A DNA stretch of 47,108 nt, taken from the NCBI GenBank assembly GCA_009838915.1, contig VXQT01000030.1, positions 1-47,108 on the forward strand, given 5' to 3'. The notes beneath the pieces are model-generated. The model saw only the letters and a program-made list of their open reading frames with translations. It had not been told where the DNA came from and did no database searches. Origin of the DNA: Chloroflexota bacterium (GTDB taxonomy: Bacteria; Chloroflexota; Dehalococcoidia; Bin125). Positions 1-7,665 of the stretch are shown here, piece by piece; the first letter of the stretch is position 1, and each line of letters begins with the position of its first letter. Position numbers and translations under genes: made by a program.

Positions 1-50
1 AGGGCGGTCGCACGGTGGGCGCCGGCGCGGTCACCTCGATCCTGGAATAG
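1..50 (+). CDS. tuf: Elongation factor Tu, 3' end only
   Basis: Frame 3 of the first 50 bases encodes GGRTVGAGAVTSILE and a TAG stop, the conserved C-terminus of EF-Tu domain 3. EF-Tu carries aminoacyl-tRNA to the ribosomal A site as a GTP complex. Only the last 15 codons are in the window. The following gene is rpmG and then secE-nusG, the usual neighbourhood of a tufB-type copy. Another tuf gene starts at the right edge. The fragment is short, but this peptide is highly characteristic. Confidence 0.85.
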   Translation, partial: GGRTVGAGAVTSILE

Positions 51-91
51 CGCCGAGAGCGCAATTCGTGCGAAGATGAAGCTATCCAGCC

Positions 92-114
92 GCACCGGGA
101 CGTCCGGTCGGTGC
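92..114 (+). other. Inverted repeat between tuf and rpmG
   Basis: GCACCG at 92-97 pairs with CGGTGC at 109-114 around an 11-base loop; a nested ACCGG/CCGGT pairing is also possible. It lies 40 bases after the tuf stop and just before the rpmG ribosome binding site (GGAGGAGAGG). There is no U-run, so it may be a weak attenuator, an mRNA-stability hairpin or chance in GC-rich DNA. Confidence 0.25.
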
Positions 115-133
115 CGGAGGAGAGGAACTGGCC

Positions 134-295
134 ATGGCGAAGGGTGATCGCGTGTTCATCACGCTGCGCTGCCGAGAGTGCCAGTCGCACACGTACCACA
201 CGTCGAAGAATCGTCGGAACAACGCGGACCGGCTTGAGTTGACGAAGTACTGTCCGCACTGCCGCGGGCGGCGCGAGTACCGGGAGACGCGGTGA
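134..295 (+). CDS. rpmG: 50S ribosomal protein L33
   Basis: This 53-residue protein starts [16 protein letters not shown]. It has two zinc-ribbon pairs, CREC near residue 13 and CPHC near residue 40, so it is the zinc-binding (C+) form of L33. L33 is a small 50S subunit protein near the E site. The ATG follows a strong purine-rich ribosome binding site (GGAGGAGAGG, about 116-125). secE starts 3 bases downstream, giving the common rpmG-secE-nusG order. The tRNA-Trp often found between rpmG and secE in other bacteria is absent. Length and motifs match the family. Confidence 0.95.
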   Translation: MAKGDRVFITLRCRECQSHTYHTSKNRRNNADRLELTKYCPHCRGRREYRETR

Positions 296-298
296 TTC

Positions 299-736
299 GT
301 GGCCCGAACGCGTGACAACCGTCGTCGCCGGGGTCGGAGAAGCGGTCAACCGCGTGCTGCGGCGACGCCGCGCCCGACCCGCTCAAGTGCATCGCGCGCC
401 GAGCCGCAGGCGGAGGCGGCCGAGGGAGCGGAGGGTTTCGACGGCGCGGCTGCGGAAGCGGCTTCGCTGCCGGCGCGGCCGAGGCGTGAGATCGCCTCGT
501 CGCGCCCGACGACCTCAGATGCGCCACGTGTACAAAGCCTGTTCTATCGGCTGACCCATCCGCGCGCGATCATGGCGATCATCGACGAGTTGCGCCGCGT
601 GGTCTGGCCTACGCGACAGGAAACGGCGAACCTGACCGTGGTAGTGCTGGTTGTCGCGATCGCGGTTGGCATCTTCCTGGGCGTGATTGACTTTGGCTTG
701 AATCGAGTAGTCGAGGAAACGCTGCTACCGCGATGA
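299..736 (+). CDS. secE: Preprotein translocase subunit SecE with long N-terminal extension
   Basis: SecE is the essential small clamp subunit of the SecYEG protein-export channel. The family core is the last 55 or so residues: an amphipathic helix (IIDELRRVVWPTRQET, with the conserved WP-T pattern) and one membrane segment (VVVLVVAIAVGIFLGVIDFG). About 88 residues rich in Arg, Ala, Pro and Glu precede it, where single-span bacterial SecE proteins are usually 60-80 residues in total. The start used is GTG at 299. An internal ATG at 572 would give only the core, but the upstream frame stays open right after rpmG, so the extension is probably real. nusG overlaps its end by 4 bases. Confidence 0.9.
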   Translation: MARTRDNRRRRGRRSGQPRAAATPRPTRSSASRAEPQAEAAEGAEGFDGAAAEAASLPARPRREIASSRPTTSDAPRVQSLFYRLTHPRAIMAIIDELRRVVWPTRQETANLTVVVLVVAIAVGIFLGVIDFGLNRVVEETLLPR

Positions 737-1644
737 CCACATCACAAGACACGCCCGACACCACAGAAGGCGCCGGATTCGATCGGCGCGAGATGACGGC
801 GGCCGAACGCGAGCTGCAGGACGTCCTGGCTGCGGCCAGGACGTTGGGAATTGAGACCGAGACCGAGTCGGAAGCCCCTGACTTTGATGCGACTGCGGCC
901 GAGGCCCTGGTCGAACTCGGTCTGGACCGACCGGTCGAAGAGGCTCCCACGCCGATACCGACATTCCTGCGCGGCGACGAGGCGGATGACGACGAATCGG
1001 AGCCGCAAGTTTCGCTCGAGGGAATCCAGGAGTTGGACGCGGCCTGGTTCGCGATCAATACCTACACCGGTCACGAGAACCGGGTGATGGAAGCGCTCGA
1101 TCAGCGGATCCGCAACATGGATGTCGAGGACCAGTTCGTCGAGCTGTCGCCGGAGCGCGCGGGCAAGGCGAAGAAGGGCGCGGCGGAGAAGCGCTACGTG
1201 CTGGTTCCGACCCAGCAAGAGGTGGAGATTCGTGGCGGAAAGCGGCGCGAAGTGGAGCGCAAGCTGCTGCCCGGCTACGTGCTGCTGCAGATTCGCCTCG
1301 ACCAAATCACCGGTCAGCCCTCGGACGAGTCCTGGCACGTGGTCAACGGCACTGCCGGGGTAACGGGATTCGTGGGCACACGGGAAGAGCTGCGAGACCG
1401 CGCGACGCCGCTGCCGCCGGCCGAAATCGCGAAGATCATCGGCCAGACGCAGGTCGAGGAGCCGCGCGTGCGTGTCGGCTTTGCGATCGGGGACTCGGTC
1501 CGGCTGACGGACGGTCCATTCCTCGACATGGTGGCCGAGGTTGAAGAAATCAACGTCGAAAAGGGCAAGGTTCGCGTGCGGATTTCGATGTTTGGACGCG
1601 AAACTCCGCTGGAGCTGGACTTCGACCAGGTGGAGAAGCAGTAG
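733..1644 (+). CDS. nusG: Transcription termination/antitermination factor NusG, extended
   Basis: NusG binds RNA polymerase and couples it to Rho or the ribosome. The NGN domain starts near residue 105 (AWFAINTYTGHENRVMEAL) and includes LLPGYVLLQI and the ESWHVVNGTAGVTGFVG stretch. The C-terminal KOW domain runs from about residue 245 (VRVGFAIGDSVRLTDGPFLD) to the end. The protein is 303 residues against about 180 for most bacteria, because of an acidic N-terminal region of about 100 residues and an NGN insertion around residues 135-155 that is rich in Lys and Arg. The ATG overlaps the secE stop (ATGA), indicating translational coupling. Confidence 0.95.
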   Translation: MTTSQDTPDTTEGAGFDRREMTAAERELQDVLAAARTLGIETETESEAPDFDATAAEALVELGLDRPVEEAPTPIPTFLRGDEADDDESEPQVSLEGIQELDAAWFAINTYTGHENRVMEALDQRIRNMDVEDQFVELSPERAGKAKKGAAEKRYVLVPTQQEVEIRGGKRREVERKLLPGYVLLQIRLDQITGQPSDESWHVVNGTAGVTGFVGTREELRDRATPLPPAEIAKIIGQTQVEEPRVRVGFAIGDSVRLTDGPFLDMVAEVEEINVEKGKVRVRISMFGRETPLELDFDQVEKQ

Positions 1645-1735
1645 GCTGGCCACTTGTGCGTTGATCGAGTGCGCTGAACACGGCAACTGAGCATCTGGCC
1701 GGATGCATCGGCCGGCGATGTAGGGAGACGGTTGG

Positions 1736-2161
1736 ATGGCGAAGCGAGTGCGAGCAGTGTTGACACTGCAACTGGAGGCGGGCAAGGCCAGCCCGGCCCC
1801 GCCGGTCGGCCCGGCGCTGGGTCAGCACGGCGTGGGCATCATGGAGTTCGTCAAGAGCTACAACGAACGCACGGCGTCGAGCGCCGGCGAGCTGATTCCC
1901 GCACAGATCACGATCTACGAGGATCGCTCGTTCAGCTTCGAGCTGCGCACGCCGCCTGCGTCCGACCTGATCCGCCGCGCGGCGGGCCTGGAAAAGGGGG
2001 CCTCGGAGCCGCGCCGCGAGGTCGCGGGCTCGATCACGTCTGACCAGGTGCGGACGATCGCCGAGCAGAAGATGCAGGATCTGAACGCGAACGACATCGA
2101 GGCGGCGATGCGAATGGTCGCAGGCACCGCGCGTTCGATGGGCGTGGAAGTCGAGGGCTAG
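1736..2161 (+). CDS. rplK: 50S ribosomal protein L11
   Basis: L11 forms the GTPase-associated centre with 23S rRNA and contacts EF-G and EF-Tu. The protein is 141 residues, the normal length. The N-terminal domain shows [20 protein letters not shown], the classic L11 signature; the C-terminal rRNA-binding domain ends in the helix with [20 protein letters not shown]. The ATG follows GGGAGACGG. A 91-base gap separates it from nusG and rplA starts 2 bases after its stop. The gap has a ribosome binding site but no promoter I would call. Confidence 0.97.
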   Translation: MAKRVRAVLTLQLEAGKASPAPPVGPALGQHGVGIMEFVKSYNERTASSAGELIPAQITIYEDRSFSFELRTPPASDLIRRAAGLEKGASEPRREVAGSITSDQVRTIAEQKMQDLNANDIEAAMRMVAGTARSMGVEVEG

Positions 2162-2163
2162 CA

Positions 2164-2877
2164 ATGCCGAAGCGAGGCAAGCGCTATCGCACAGCGCTGG
2201 AGTCGTACAACAAGGAGCAGCATTACCCGCCGCCCGAGGCGGTGGCGCTGATCAAGCAGATGGCAACCGCGAAGTTCGATGAGACGATCGAGCTGCACAT
2301 CCGTACCGGGCTGGACGTGCGCCACGCCGATCAGCAGCTGCGCGGCACCGCGCGCCTGCCGCACGGTCTGGGCAAGGAAGTTCGCGTAGCCGTGTTTGCC
2401 GAGGGCGACGCAGCGACAGCGGCGACGGAGGCGGGAGCCGAGGTCGTCGGCGCCGACGATCTGATCGAGCGCGTGCAGGACGGCTTCACCGACTTCGATG
2501 TGGCTGTCGCGCAGCGTGAGCTGATGGGCAAGGTCGGCCGACTGGGGCGCGTGCTAGGACCACGCGGCTTGATGCCGAATCCGCGCGCAGGCACGGTGGT
2601 CGACCGGGATGACATCGCCAAAGCGGTGGGCGAGGCCAAGGCAGGCCGGGTCGAGTTCCGCACCGACCGCGAAGCGTCGGTCCACGTCCCGCTGGGCAAG
2701 GCGAGCTTTGGCGAGGACCAGCTGCTGGACAACCTGACGACGATGGTCTCGGAGATTGTCAAGGCCAGGCCGTCGGGTTCAAAAGGCAGCTACATTCGCT
2801 CCCTGAGCATCACGTCGACGATGGGGCCCGGCGTCAAGCTGGAGCAGCAGTCGGCGTTGGCGCTGAAAGCGGACTGA
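2164..2877 (+). CDS. rplA: 50S ribosomal protein L1
   Basis: L1 builds the mobile L1 stalk that moves tRNA out of the E site; in many bacteria it also represses its own operon by binding the mRNA leader. The 237-residue protein has the family landmarks: KRGKRYRTALESY at the N-terminus, the signature GRLGRVLGPRGLMPNPRAGTV near residues 123-143, and a C-terminal KGSYIRSLSITSTMGPGVKL. It follows rplK by 2 bases and is presumably cotranscribed. A 246-base gap follows, holding the putative L10 leader. Confidence 0.97.
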   Translation: MPKRGKRYRTALESYNKEQHYPPPEAVALIKQMATAKFDETIELHIRTGLDVRHADQQLRGTARLPHGLGKEVRVAVFAEGDAATAATEAGAEVVGADDLIERVQDGFTDFDVAVAQRELMGKVGRLGRVLGPRGLMPNPRAGTVVDRDDIAKAVGEAKAGRVEFRTDREASVHVPLGKASFGEDQLLDNLTTMVSEIVKARPSGSKGSYIRSLSITSTMGPGVKLEQQSALALKAD

Positions 2878-2899
2878 CACTGAGACACGAGGACCGTCA

Positions 2900-3060
2900 A
2901 CAGTTGCCTGGGCGGCTGACGTAGACGCGCAACGTGGAATAGGCTGAATAGCGAAGCAGAGTTTCTTGCAGCCGAAGACCGCCGGCGGACCCGACTGGGT
3001 CCTGAAATGACCAGCGCAGGCCGCAGCCGAGTGATGCGCCGCCAGGCGGCGAAACTCCGA
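2900..3060 (+). ncRNA. Putative ribosomal protein L10 leader (autoregulatory mRNA element)
   Basis: The 246 bases before rplJ contain GCCGAAGACCGCCGGCGG at 2971-2988, resembling the conserved CCGAAGAC bulge/kink of L10 leaders. It is followed by a perfect hairpin GGACCC-GACT-GGGTCC at 2987-3002 and then GCAGGCCGCAGCCGAG, a candidate for closing the structure. In L10 leaders the L10-L12 complex binds this RNA and represses rplJL. The boundaries are approximate and the call rests on motif resemblance and position, not a covariance-model hit. Confidence 0.5.
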
Positions 3061-3123
3061 GTGGTTGCAGGTCTGGAGGTCGGGCGGAAGGCGGCGGAGG
3101 AAGCGACAGACTTGCGGGGGCGT

Positions 3124-3669
3124 ATGGCGACTGAACGTAAGCGGGAGCAGGTAGCGCTGCTTGAGGAGCGCCTGGGCCGCGCGTCGATCACGATTGGGAT
3201 CGACTATCGCGGGTTGAGCGTGAAGGACATGCAGCAGTTGCGTCGCGGTCTGCGGTCGGAAGCGCCGGATACCGAGCTGCGCGTGATTAAGAACACGCTC
3301 TGGCGGCGCGCGGCCGAGGACGCCGGCGAGCCGGGTGCGGCTGAGTTGGCGGAGGAAGCCACGGCGCTGCTGTTCGGCTTCGGCGACCTGACTGAAGCGC
3401 CCCGGGCGTTGCAGAAGTACACGCGCGACGCACGCCTCGAGTTGCCGATCCGCGGCGTCTACGTCGAGGGACAACTCCAGGACGGCTCGCAGGTCTCGGC
3501 GCTGGCCGATGTGCCCAGCCGCCCCGAGTTGATGGCCAAGGTCGCGGGCGGACTGAACAGCCCGGTCGCCGGCCTCGCCGGAGCGCTAAGCGCCATGTTC
3601 CGCGATGTCGCAGCGATCATCGAAGCGCGAGCGGAGCAGTTGGAGTCGGCCGAAGCCGGCGCGGAGTAA
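3124..3669 (+). CDS. rplJ: 50S ribosomal protein L10
   Basis: L10 is the base of the L7/L12 stalk. The family begins at MATERKREQVALLEERLGRA; the next motifs are IDYRGLSVKDMQQLRRGLR and VIKNTLWRRAAED. The open frame extends upstream to 3007, but those 39 codons fall in the putative L10 leader and resemble no L10, so ATG 3124 is chosen. This gives 181 residues, normal for the family. The C-terminal helix that binds L12 dimers is present (FRDVAAIIEARAEQL). rplL follows after 84 bases. Confidence 0.95.
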   Translation: MATERKREQVALLEERLGRASITIGIDYRGLSVKDMQQLRRGLRSEAPDTELRVIKNTLWRRAAEDAGEPGAAELAEEATALLFGFGDLTEAPRALQKYTRDARLELPIRGVYVEGQLQDGSQVSALADVPSRPELMAKVAGGLNSPVAGLAGALSAMFRDVAAIIEARAEQLESAEAGAE

Positions 3670-3753
3670 CGAACGTTCGACCGGCCGGAAATCGGTTCGG
3701 ACGCGCAAGACGAGACAAGCGGCCATCGGGGCCGGGATTGAGTGGAGACCAAG

Positions 3754-4137
3754 ATGTCGAAAGTAGACGAAGCGTTTGAGCTGATCAGCGCGATGACGAT
3801 TCTCGAAGCGCGAGACCTGGTCAAGCGCATCGAGGAGGAGTTCGGTGTTTCGGCTGCCGCGCCGGTCGCGGTCGCTGCGCCGGGTCCAAACGGCGCTGCC
3901 GCTGCCGAGGAGTCATCTGAGGAGCAGACCGAGTTCGACGTGGTGCTGTCGGAGTTCGGCGACAAGAAGATCAACGTGATCAAGGCCGTGCGCTCGGTGA
4001 CCGACCTGGGCTTGCGAGAGGCGAAGGAGTTCGTCGAGTCCGCGCCGCAGACGCTGAAGGAAGCGGTGACCAAGGACGAGGCCGACTCGATCAAGGCGGC
4101 GCTTGAAGAGGCCGGCGCGACTGTCGAGATCAAGTAG
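3754..4137 (+). CDS. rplL: 50S ribosomal protein L7/L12
   Basis: L7/L12 is the multi-copy stalk protein that recruits translational GTPases. The 127-residue protein has an N-terminal dimerisation domain ([25 protein letters not shown]), an Ala/Pro/Gly hinge near residues 35-55, and the C-terminal factor-binding domain ([21 protein letters not shown], ending in [13 protein letters not shown]). ATG 3754 is preferred over an in-frame GTG at 3742 because GGAG lies 6 bases before it. rpoB does not follow: a LysM protein comes next after 149 bases. Confidence 0.97.
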   Translation: MSKVDEAFELISAMTILEARDLVKRIEEEFGVSAAAPVAVAAPGPNGAAAAEESSEEQTEFDVVLSEFGDKKINVIKAVRSVTDLGLREAKEFVESAPQTLKEAVTKDEADSIKAALEEAGATVEIK

Positions 4138-4239
4138 CCGACCAACCGCTCGCTGGATCGGCTTCAGGAAGCTACCGTCCGGGACCTTCTGTCGCCGGAT
4201 ATGCGCTATCGTTAACGCGCTTTACGGGTTGACGGCGCT

Positions 4240-4268
4240 CCGACGTCCCCTACGGATCGCTGTATCAT
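4240..4268 (+). promoter_or_regulatory. Weak sigma70-like promoter candidate before the LysM gene
   Basis: TATCAT at 4263-4268 matches four of six -10 positions. CCGACG, 17 bases upstream at 4240-4245, is a poor -35 (GAC core only). Transcription from it would begin close to the ATG at 4287. The 149-base gap after rplL fits a new transcription unit. A TTGACG lies at 4229-4234, but the spacing to TATCAT is too long. Confidence 0.3.
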
Positions 4269-4286
4269 CCGTAACCGGGGGTTGCG

Positions 4287-4904
4287 ATGGCGCTTGATAA
4301 CCCGGTGCTTCCGAACGGCGTTCCCAAGATCTGGTTGAGTTCGCGGTGGTTCGAGCTGAGCGTGGTGGTGCTGTTGACCGTAGCGGTCGTCGCGTTCGCG
4401 GCGCTATGGGGACGAACTTCCGAATCGGAGAGTCCGAGCGCCGTGGGGCAGGCTGAGGCGGTCGAGTCGGGGAGGACAGCAGTTCCGGCCGCGGCCGCCG
4501 TTACGCCGGGGGCAGAACAGACAGCGGAGGTCGAGTCGGCGGGGAGCCGGTCGGAAGCTGTGTCGGTCGCAGAGTCGACCGCGCTGTCGGATGCGGGTGC
4601 AAGCGCCCAACTTGCCATACCGGACCAGACGGGGGTCGTACCCGGGCGGCCCGATCCTGCGGCGCCTGCGCTGCCCAGTTCATTCGAGCGTTACCAGGTG
4701 CAGCGAGGGGAGTCGCTGTTCTCGATTGCGACCACGCGGGGACTGTCGGTGGCCGAGCTGGTGAGTTGGAACTGGCAGTTGGACGTCGATTCAGTCTTGA
4801 TTCGCGGTGAGTGGCTCTGGATTCCGCTATGGGGTCCGACCAGCGTCGCCGATGAGGGAGTTGGCTCGGCGGAGGATGGGAAGAGCGGTCGTGGCGGAGG
4901 CTAG
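4287..4904 (+). CDS. Membrane-anchored LysM-domain protein
   Basis: The 205-residue protein has a short cytoplasmic N-terminus, one membrane segment near residues 23-41 (LSVVVLLTVAVVAFAALWG), an Ala/Ser/Glu-rich low-complexity stretch to about residue 130, and one C-terminal LysM domain near 136-181 (YQVQRGESLFSIATTRGLSV, ending in WLWIPL). LysM binds N-acetylglucosamine-containing glycans, so an extracytoplasmic, envelope-associated role is inferred. No catalytic domain is present. The ATG follows a GGGGG run. It overlaps the next gene by 14 bases with the start chosen there, suggesting coupling. Confidence 0.75.
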   Translation: MALDNPVLPNGVPKIWLSSRWFELSVVVLLTVAVVAFAALWGRTSESESPSAVGQAEAVESGRTAVPAAAAVTPGAEQTAEVESAGSRSEAVSVAESTALSDAGASAQLAIPDQTGVVPGRPDPAAPALPSSFERYQVQRGESLFSIATTRGLSVAELVSWNWQLDVDSVLIRGEWLWIPLWGPTSVADEGVGSAEDGKSGRGGG

Positions 4905-5502
4905 GTATCGCGATTGGCGCAGCAGCCAGGAGCCGGACGAACAGCGCGCGCGTCGGGCGCTGCTGCGTTCCATGGGGATCTGGACGCCTGCGTTCGCGTT
5001 GCTGACCGTGGGCGCGGTCTACATGATGGTCGAGGCGCTGAACGGCAACAGCGGCTCCTGGTTCGGATTTTCATTGTTTGCTCTGATTGGCGTGCTGTCG
5101 GGCTTCTCCGCGTTGTCGGCGTTCCGTGACTGGTTCTCCGAACCGATGGAGACGACGGGACAGATGGCCCGCAAGTGGCGCAAGTTCGACCTGTTGATCT
5201 TCTTCCGCGCCCACTACGTGCTGGTTTCTCGGCGGGTGTTTCGGGTACCGCGCCTGGTCTTCGAGGAGATGCCAGAATCCGGCGGCTGGGTTTACTTGTT
5301 GCACTATCCGCACACGAACGCGCTGGTCGCCTGGAGGCCGCTGGGCGAGGATGAAGCGCCGCCCCATGAGGAGCACGAAGGGCAGGGGGACGCGGGTGGC
5401 GATGAGGCGTGGGCTCAGCGTCGACGGGAGCGTGAAGCGGAATCGGCGCAGGCTCGCGAGCGCGTGGAGCTGCCCAGCTTTGGCGAGAGCCGCGACGACT
5501 AG
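4891..5502 (+). CDS. Small two-span membrane protein of unknown function
   Basis: I do not recognise this family. The protein has two predicted membrane segments (IWTPAFALLTVGAVYMMVEAL and WFGFSLFALIGVLSGFSALSA), then a soluble part with basic KWRKFDLLIFFRAHYVLVSRRVFRVPRLVF, and an acidic, Glu/Arg-rich tail. The start is uncertain: GTG 4891 has GGGAAG 7 bases upstream; ATG 4876 (GGAGG directly adjacent), ATG 4852 and GTG 4807 are in frame. It sits between the LysM gene and radC and is probably cotranscribed with both. Confidence 0.6.
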   Translation: MAEARYRDWRSSQEPDEQRARRALLRSMGIWTPAFALLTVGAVYMMVEALNGNSGSWFGFSLFALIGVLSGFSALSAFRDWFSEPMETTGQMARKWRKFDLLIFFRAHYVLVSRRVFRVPRLVFEEMPESGGWVYLLHYPHTNALVAWRPLGEDEAPPHEEHEGQGDAGGDEAWAQRRREREAESAQARERVELPSFGESRDD

Positions 5503-5516
5503 GGGCGAACAGCCAG

Positions 5517-6356
5517 ATGCGCGACCACGAGGCCGAGCTACGGGCGGCGTGGGCGTCCGAGGACGCCGGAGAGTCTTCGGCCGTCGCCGAGACGCTGGCT
5601 GATCGGACGGCGACGAACAACCGTCGAGGGCTCGGCGGCACGATCAAGGACATGGATCCGGCCGACCGTCCGCGCGAGCGGCTGATTCGGCTCGGCGCAG
5701 ACGCACTCTCGAACGCTGAGCTGGTGGCGATCCTGTTAAGCACGGGCGACAGGGAGGAGAACGCGCTGGAGAAGTCGCGCGGCTTGCTGCAGGAGCGCGG
5801 ACTGGTGGGGCTGCTGCGATCAGACGTGCAAGACCTGAAGCGCGTGACCGGCCTGGGTGAGGCGAAGGTGACTCGGATCAAGGCGGCAGTCGAGCTGGCG
5901 GCACGGGGTCTGGCCGACGACGAGTGGCCAGCGCGGGAACCGTTCCAGACCTCGAAGCAGGTGTTCGACCGCTACCGGGGACTGTTGGGTGACCTGACCC
6001 ACGAGGAAGTGTGGGTGCTGGTGCTGGATCAGCAGCACTGTCTAATCCGTGAGGAGCGCCTGTACAAGGGCACAGTGCACGGCGTAACTGTGCGCGTCTC
6101 GGAGATGTTGCGCCCGGTGATTTTGCATCAAGGAGCGGCGATGATAGTAGTGCACAATCATCCCTCCGGATCTCCCTCGCCTTCGCGGGCGGACCGCAAG
6201 CTGACATCCGAACTGGTCGCCGGCACGCGGATGATGAGCATCGACTTTCTCGACCACGTGATCGTCGCGCGTTCGCAGTTCGCCTCGATGGCTGAACTGG
6301 GACTGATGGATGCGCGCTTCCATGAGGAGGCAGGCGAGGAACAGGGTTCGGGATAG
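5517..6356 (+). CDS. radC: RadC family JAB-domain protein
   Basis: The family core begins near residue 46 (MDPADRPRERLIRLGADALSN), followed by a helix-hairpin-helix-like region (LKRVTGLGEAKVTRIKAAVEL) and a C-terminal JAB/MPN domain. The metal-binding signature is visible: HNHPSGSPSPSRAD near residue 218, with the upstream glutamate in HEEVWVLVLDQQ. Despite the historical name, a role in DNA repair is unproven for the family. The first 45 residues are acidic and not part of the usual protein; an internal start at ATG 5652 is possible. The ATG used is 14 bases after the preceding stop. Confidence 0.9.
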   Translation: MRDHEAELRAAWASEDAGESSAVAETLADRTATNNRRGLGGTIKDMDPADRPRERLIRLGADALSNAELVAILLSTGDREENALEKSRGLLQERGLVGLLRSDVQDLKRVTGLGEAKVTRIKAAVELAARGLADDEWPAREPFQTSKQVFDRYRGLLGDLTHEEVWVLVLDQQHCLIREERLYKGTVHGVTVRVSEMLRPVILHQGAAMIVVHNHPSGSPSPSRADRKLTSELVAGTRMMSIDFLDHVIVARSQFASMAELGLMDARFHEEAGEEQGSG

Positions 6357-6398
6357 CACTCTCACTGCAGTCGGTGAGAGGGCTCTGAGTGGTCGCCT

Positions 6399-6998
6399 GT
6401 GTACAGTGGCCTGGTGACGGACTCCGCGCTGTTCCTGGGCCTGAACGTTCTCGATCTGGTCATCATTGCGCTGACGGCAGGAATCGGATTCTGGGGCTGG
6501 CGGCTGGGCATTCTGCGGACCGCCGTAGTGTTGCTCGCCGTGGGGATCGGCGTGTTTCTGGCCGGTCTGTACCACGAGCGGGTGTTTATCGATCTGGCGA
6601 TCTCCGAGTCGCCTTCTGGTCCGATGCGAGCGGCGAGTTTCTTCGCGATGTTGGCGCTGGTCTGCGTGGGCGGTTACATCGCGGGCGCGCTACTTCGGGG
6701 AGTGGCCTCCCTGCTGCTTCTTGGCTGGGCCGACAGAGTGGCCGGCGGTCTCTTCGGCGCGATCTTCGGATTGCTGCTGATCCAGGCCGGGTTTGCCATC
6801 GTCGTGCTCGCCGGCCTGGACGATGCCGATGGAGTTGTCGGCCACTCGGTGATTGGCTGGGCGATGTTGGAGAACGTCCCCGTCGTCCGTGCGCTGTTGC
6901 CCGCAGAGTTCGACACGGCGATTCAGGGGTTCGTCGCAGAAGTTGAGGAGTGGCGCGAGGCCGTAGAGCCGGCGGCCGAGCAGCTCGGCGGCGGCTGA
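6399..6998 (+). CDS. CvpA family membrane protein
   Basis: The 199-residue protein has about four membrane segments (near residues 13-30, 36-55, 68-90 and 105-135) in the pattern of the CvpA/colicin V production family: LNVLDLVIIALTAGIGFWGWRLGILR at the front is the typical first helix pair. The family has been linked to envelope functions; the molecular role is unclear. The start is uncertain: GTG 6399, or GTG 6414 giving VTDSALFLGLNVLD. It may be a separate transcription unit after radC, since 42 bases separate them. Confidence 0.7.
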   Translation: MYSGLVTDSALFLGLNVLDLVIIALTAGIGFWGWRLGILRTAVVLLAVGIGVFLAGLYHERVFIDLAISESPSGPMRAASFFAMLALVCVGGYIAGALLRGVASLLLLGWADRVAGGLFGAIFGLLLIQAGFAIVVLAGLDDADGVVGHSVIGWAMLENVPVVRALLPAEFDTAIQGFVAEVEEWREAVEPAAEQLGGG

Positions 6999-7080
6999 CA
7001 GGCGTCCAACCTCAATCGCCACGGATAACGCAGCTCGGGTCTGCGCACGTCGCTGGCGATGGTACGATCACAGCGGTGTC

Positions 7081-7629
7081 ATGACGGTTCTGAACAAGTC
7101 GGTCCTGGTGCTGAATCAGAACTACGAGCCGTTGCACGTCTGCAACGTGCGCCGGGCCGTGGTGCTGGTGGCGCGGGGCAAGGCGGAGATGATCGACAGG
7201 CTGGATCGGGCGAAGTCGCTGCTGCGGACGGTCAGCGGCGAGTACGACGTTCCGTCTGTGATTCGCATGGTGTACTTCATTCGCAGACCGCGCCCGGTGA
7301 TGCGGCTGTCGCGCCGCGAGGTGTTCATCCGCGATCGGTTCATGTGTCAGTATTGCGGTCGCCGAACCGCGCTGAAGGACCTGACGCTCGATCACGTGAT
7401 GCCGCGCTTCCGAGGCGGTTCGCACACGTGGGAGAATCTGGTATCCGCCTGTCGAGGCTGCAATCATCGCAAGGCAGGCCGGACTCCGCGCGAGGCTCGA
7501 ATGCAACTGCAAAGCCAACCGAAGCGCCCGACTGTGACGCCGATCAACCTGTTTGGTCAATACCTGGAGAACCAGCCGGGCTGGGCGCCCTTCATCCCCG
7601 GCGCCGAACGAGTGCTCTCCGGCGACTAG
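7081..7629 (+). CDS. HNH endonuclease family protein
   Basis: The protein is 182 residues. The HNH/zinc module lies at about 98-145: CQYCGRRTALKDLTLDHVMP, RFRGGSHTWENLVSACRGCNHRK. It has CxxC, the LDHV histidine, the ENLV asparagine and a second CxxC before NHRK. The N-terminal half (SVLVLNQNYEPLHVCNVRRAV) is typical of the widespread chromosomal HNH proteins of this type found outside restriction systems. The in vivo substrate is unknown. A TACGAT box at 7063-7068 could be a -10 giving a nearly leaderless mRNA. It converges on mutM, with 36 bases between stops. Confidence 0.88.
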   Translation: MTVLNKSVLVLNQNYEPLHVCNVRRAVVLVARGKAEMIDRLDRAKSLLRTVSGEYDVPSVIRMVYFIRRPRPVMRLSRREVFIRDRFMCQYCGRRTALKDLTLDHVMPRFRGGSHTWENLVSACRGCNHRKAGRTPREARMQLQSQPKRPTVTPINLFGQYLENQPGWAPFIPGAERVLSGD

Positions 7630-7665
7630 CGGCACTCAGGGGTGTCGAGCGTTCGCGGCCGTAGA

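Noticed and set aside
3007-3123. In-frame extension of rplJ upstream of ATG 3124
   Set aside because: It does not match L10 and overlaps the probable L10 leader; ATG 3124 gives the family start.
4225-4268. TTGACG at 4229-4234 as the -35 of the LysM promoter
   Set aside because: It is 28 bases from the TATCAT box, too far for a sigma70 promoter.
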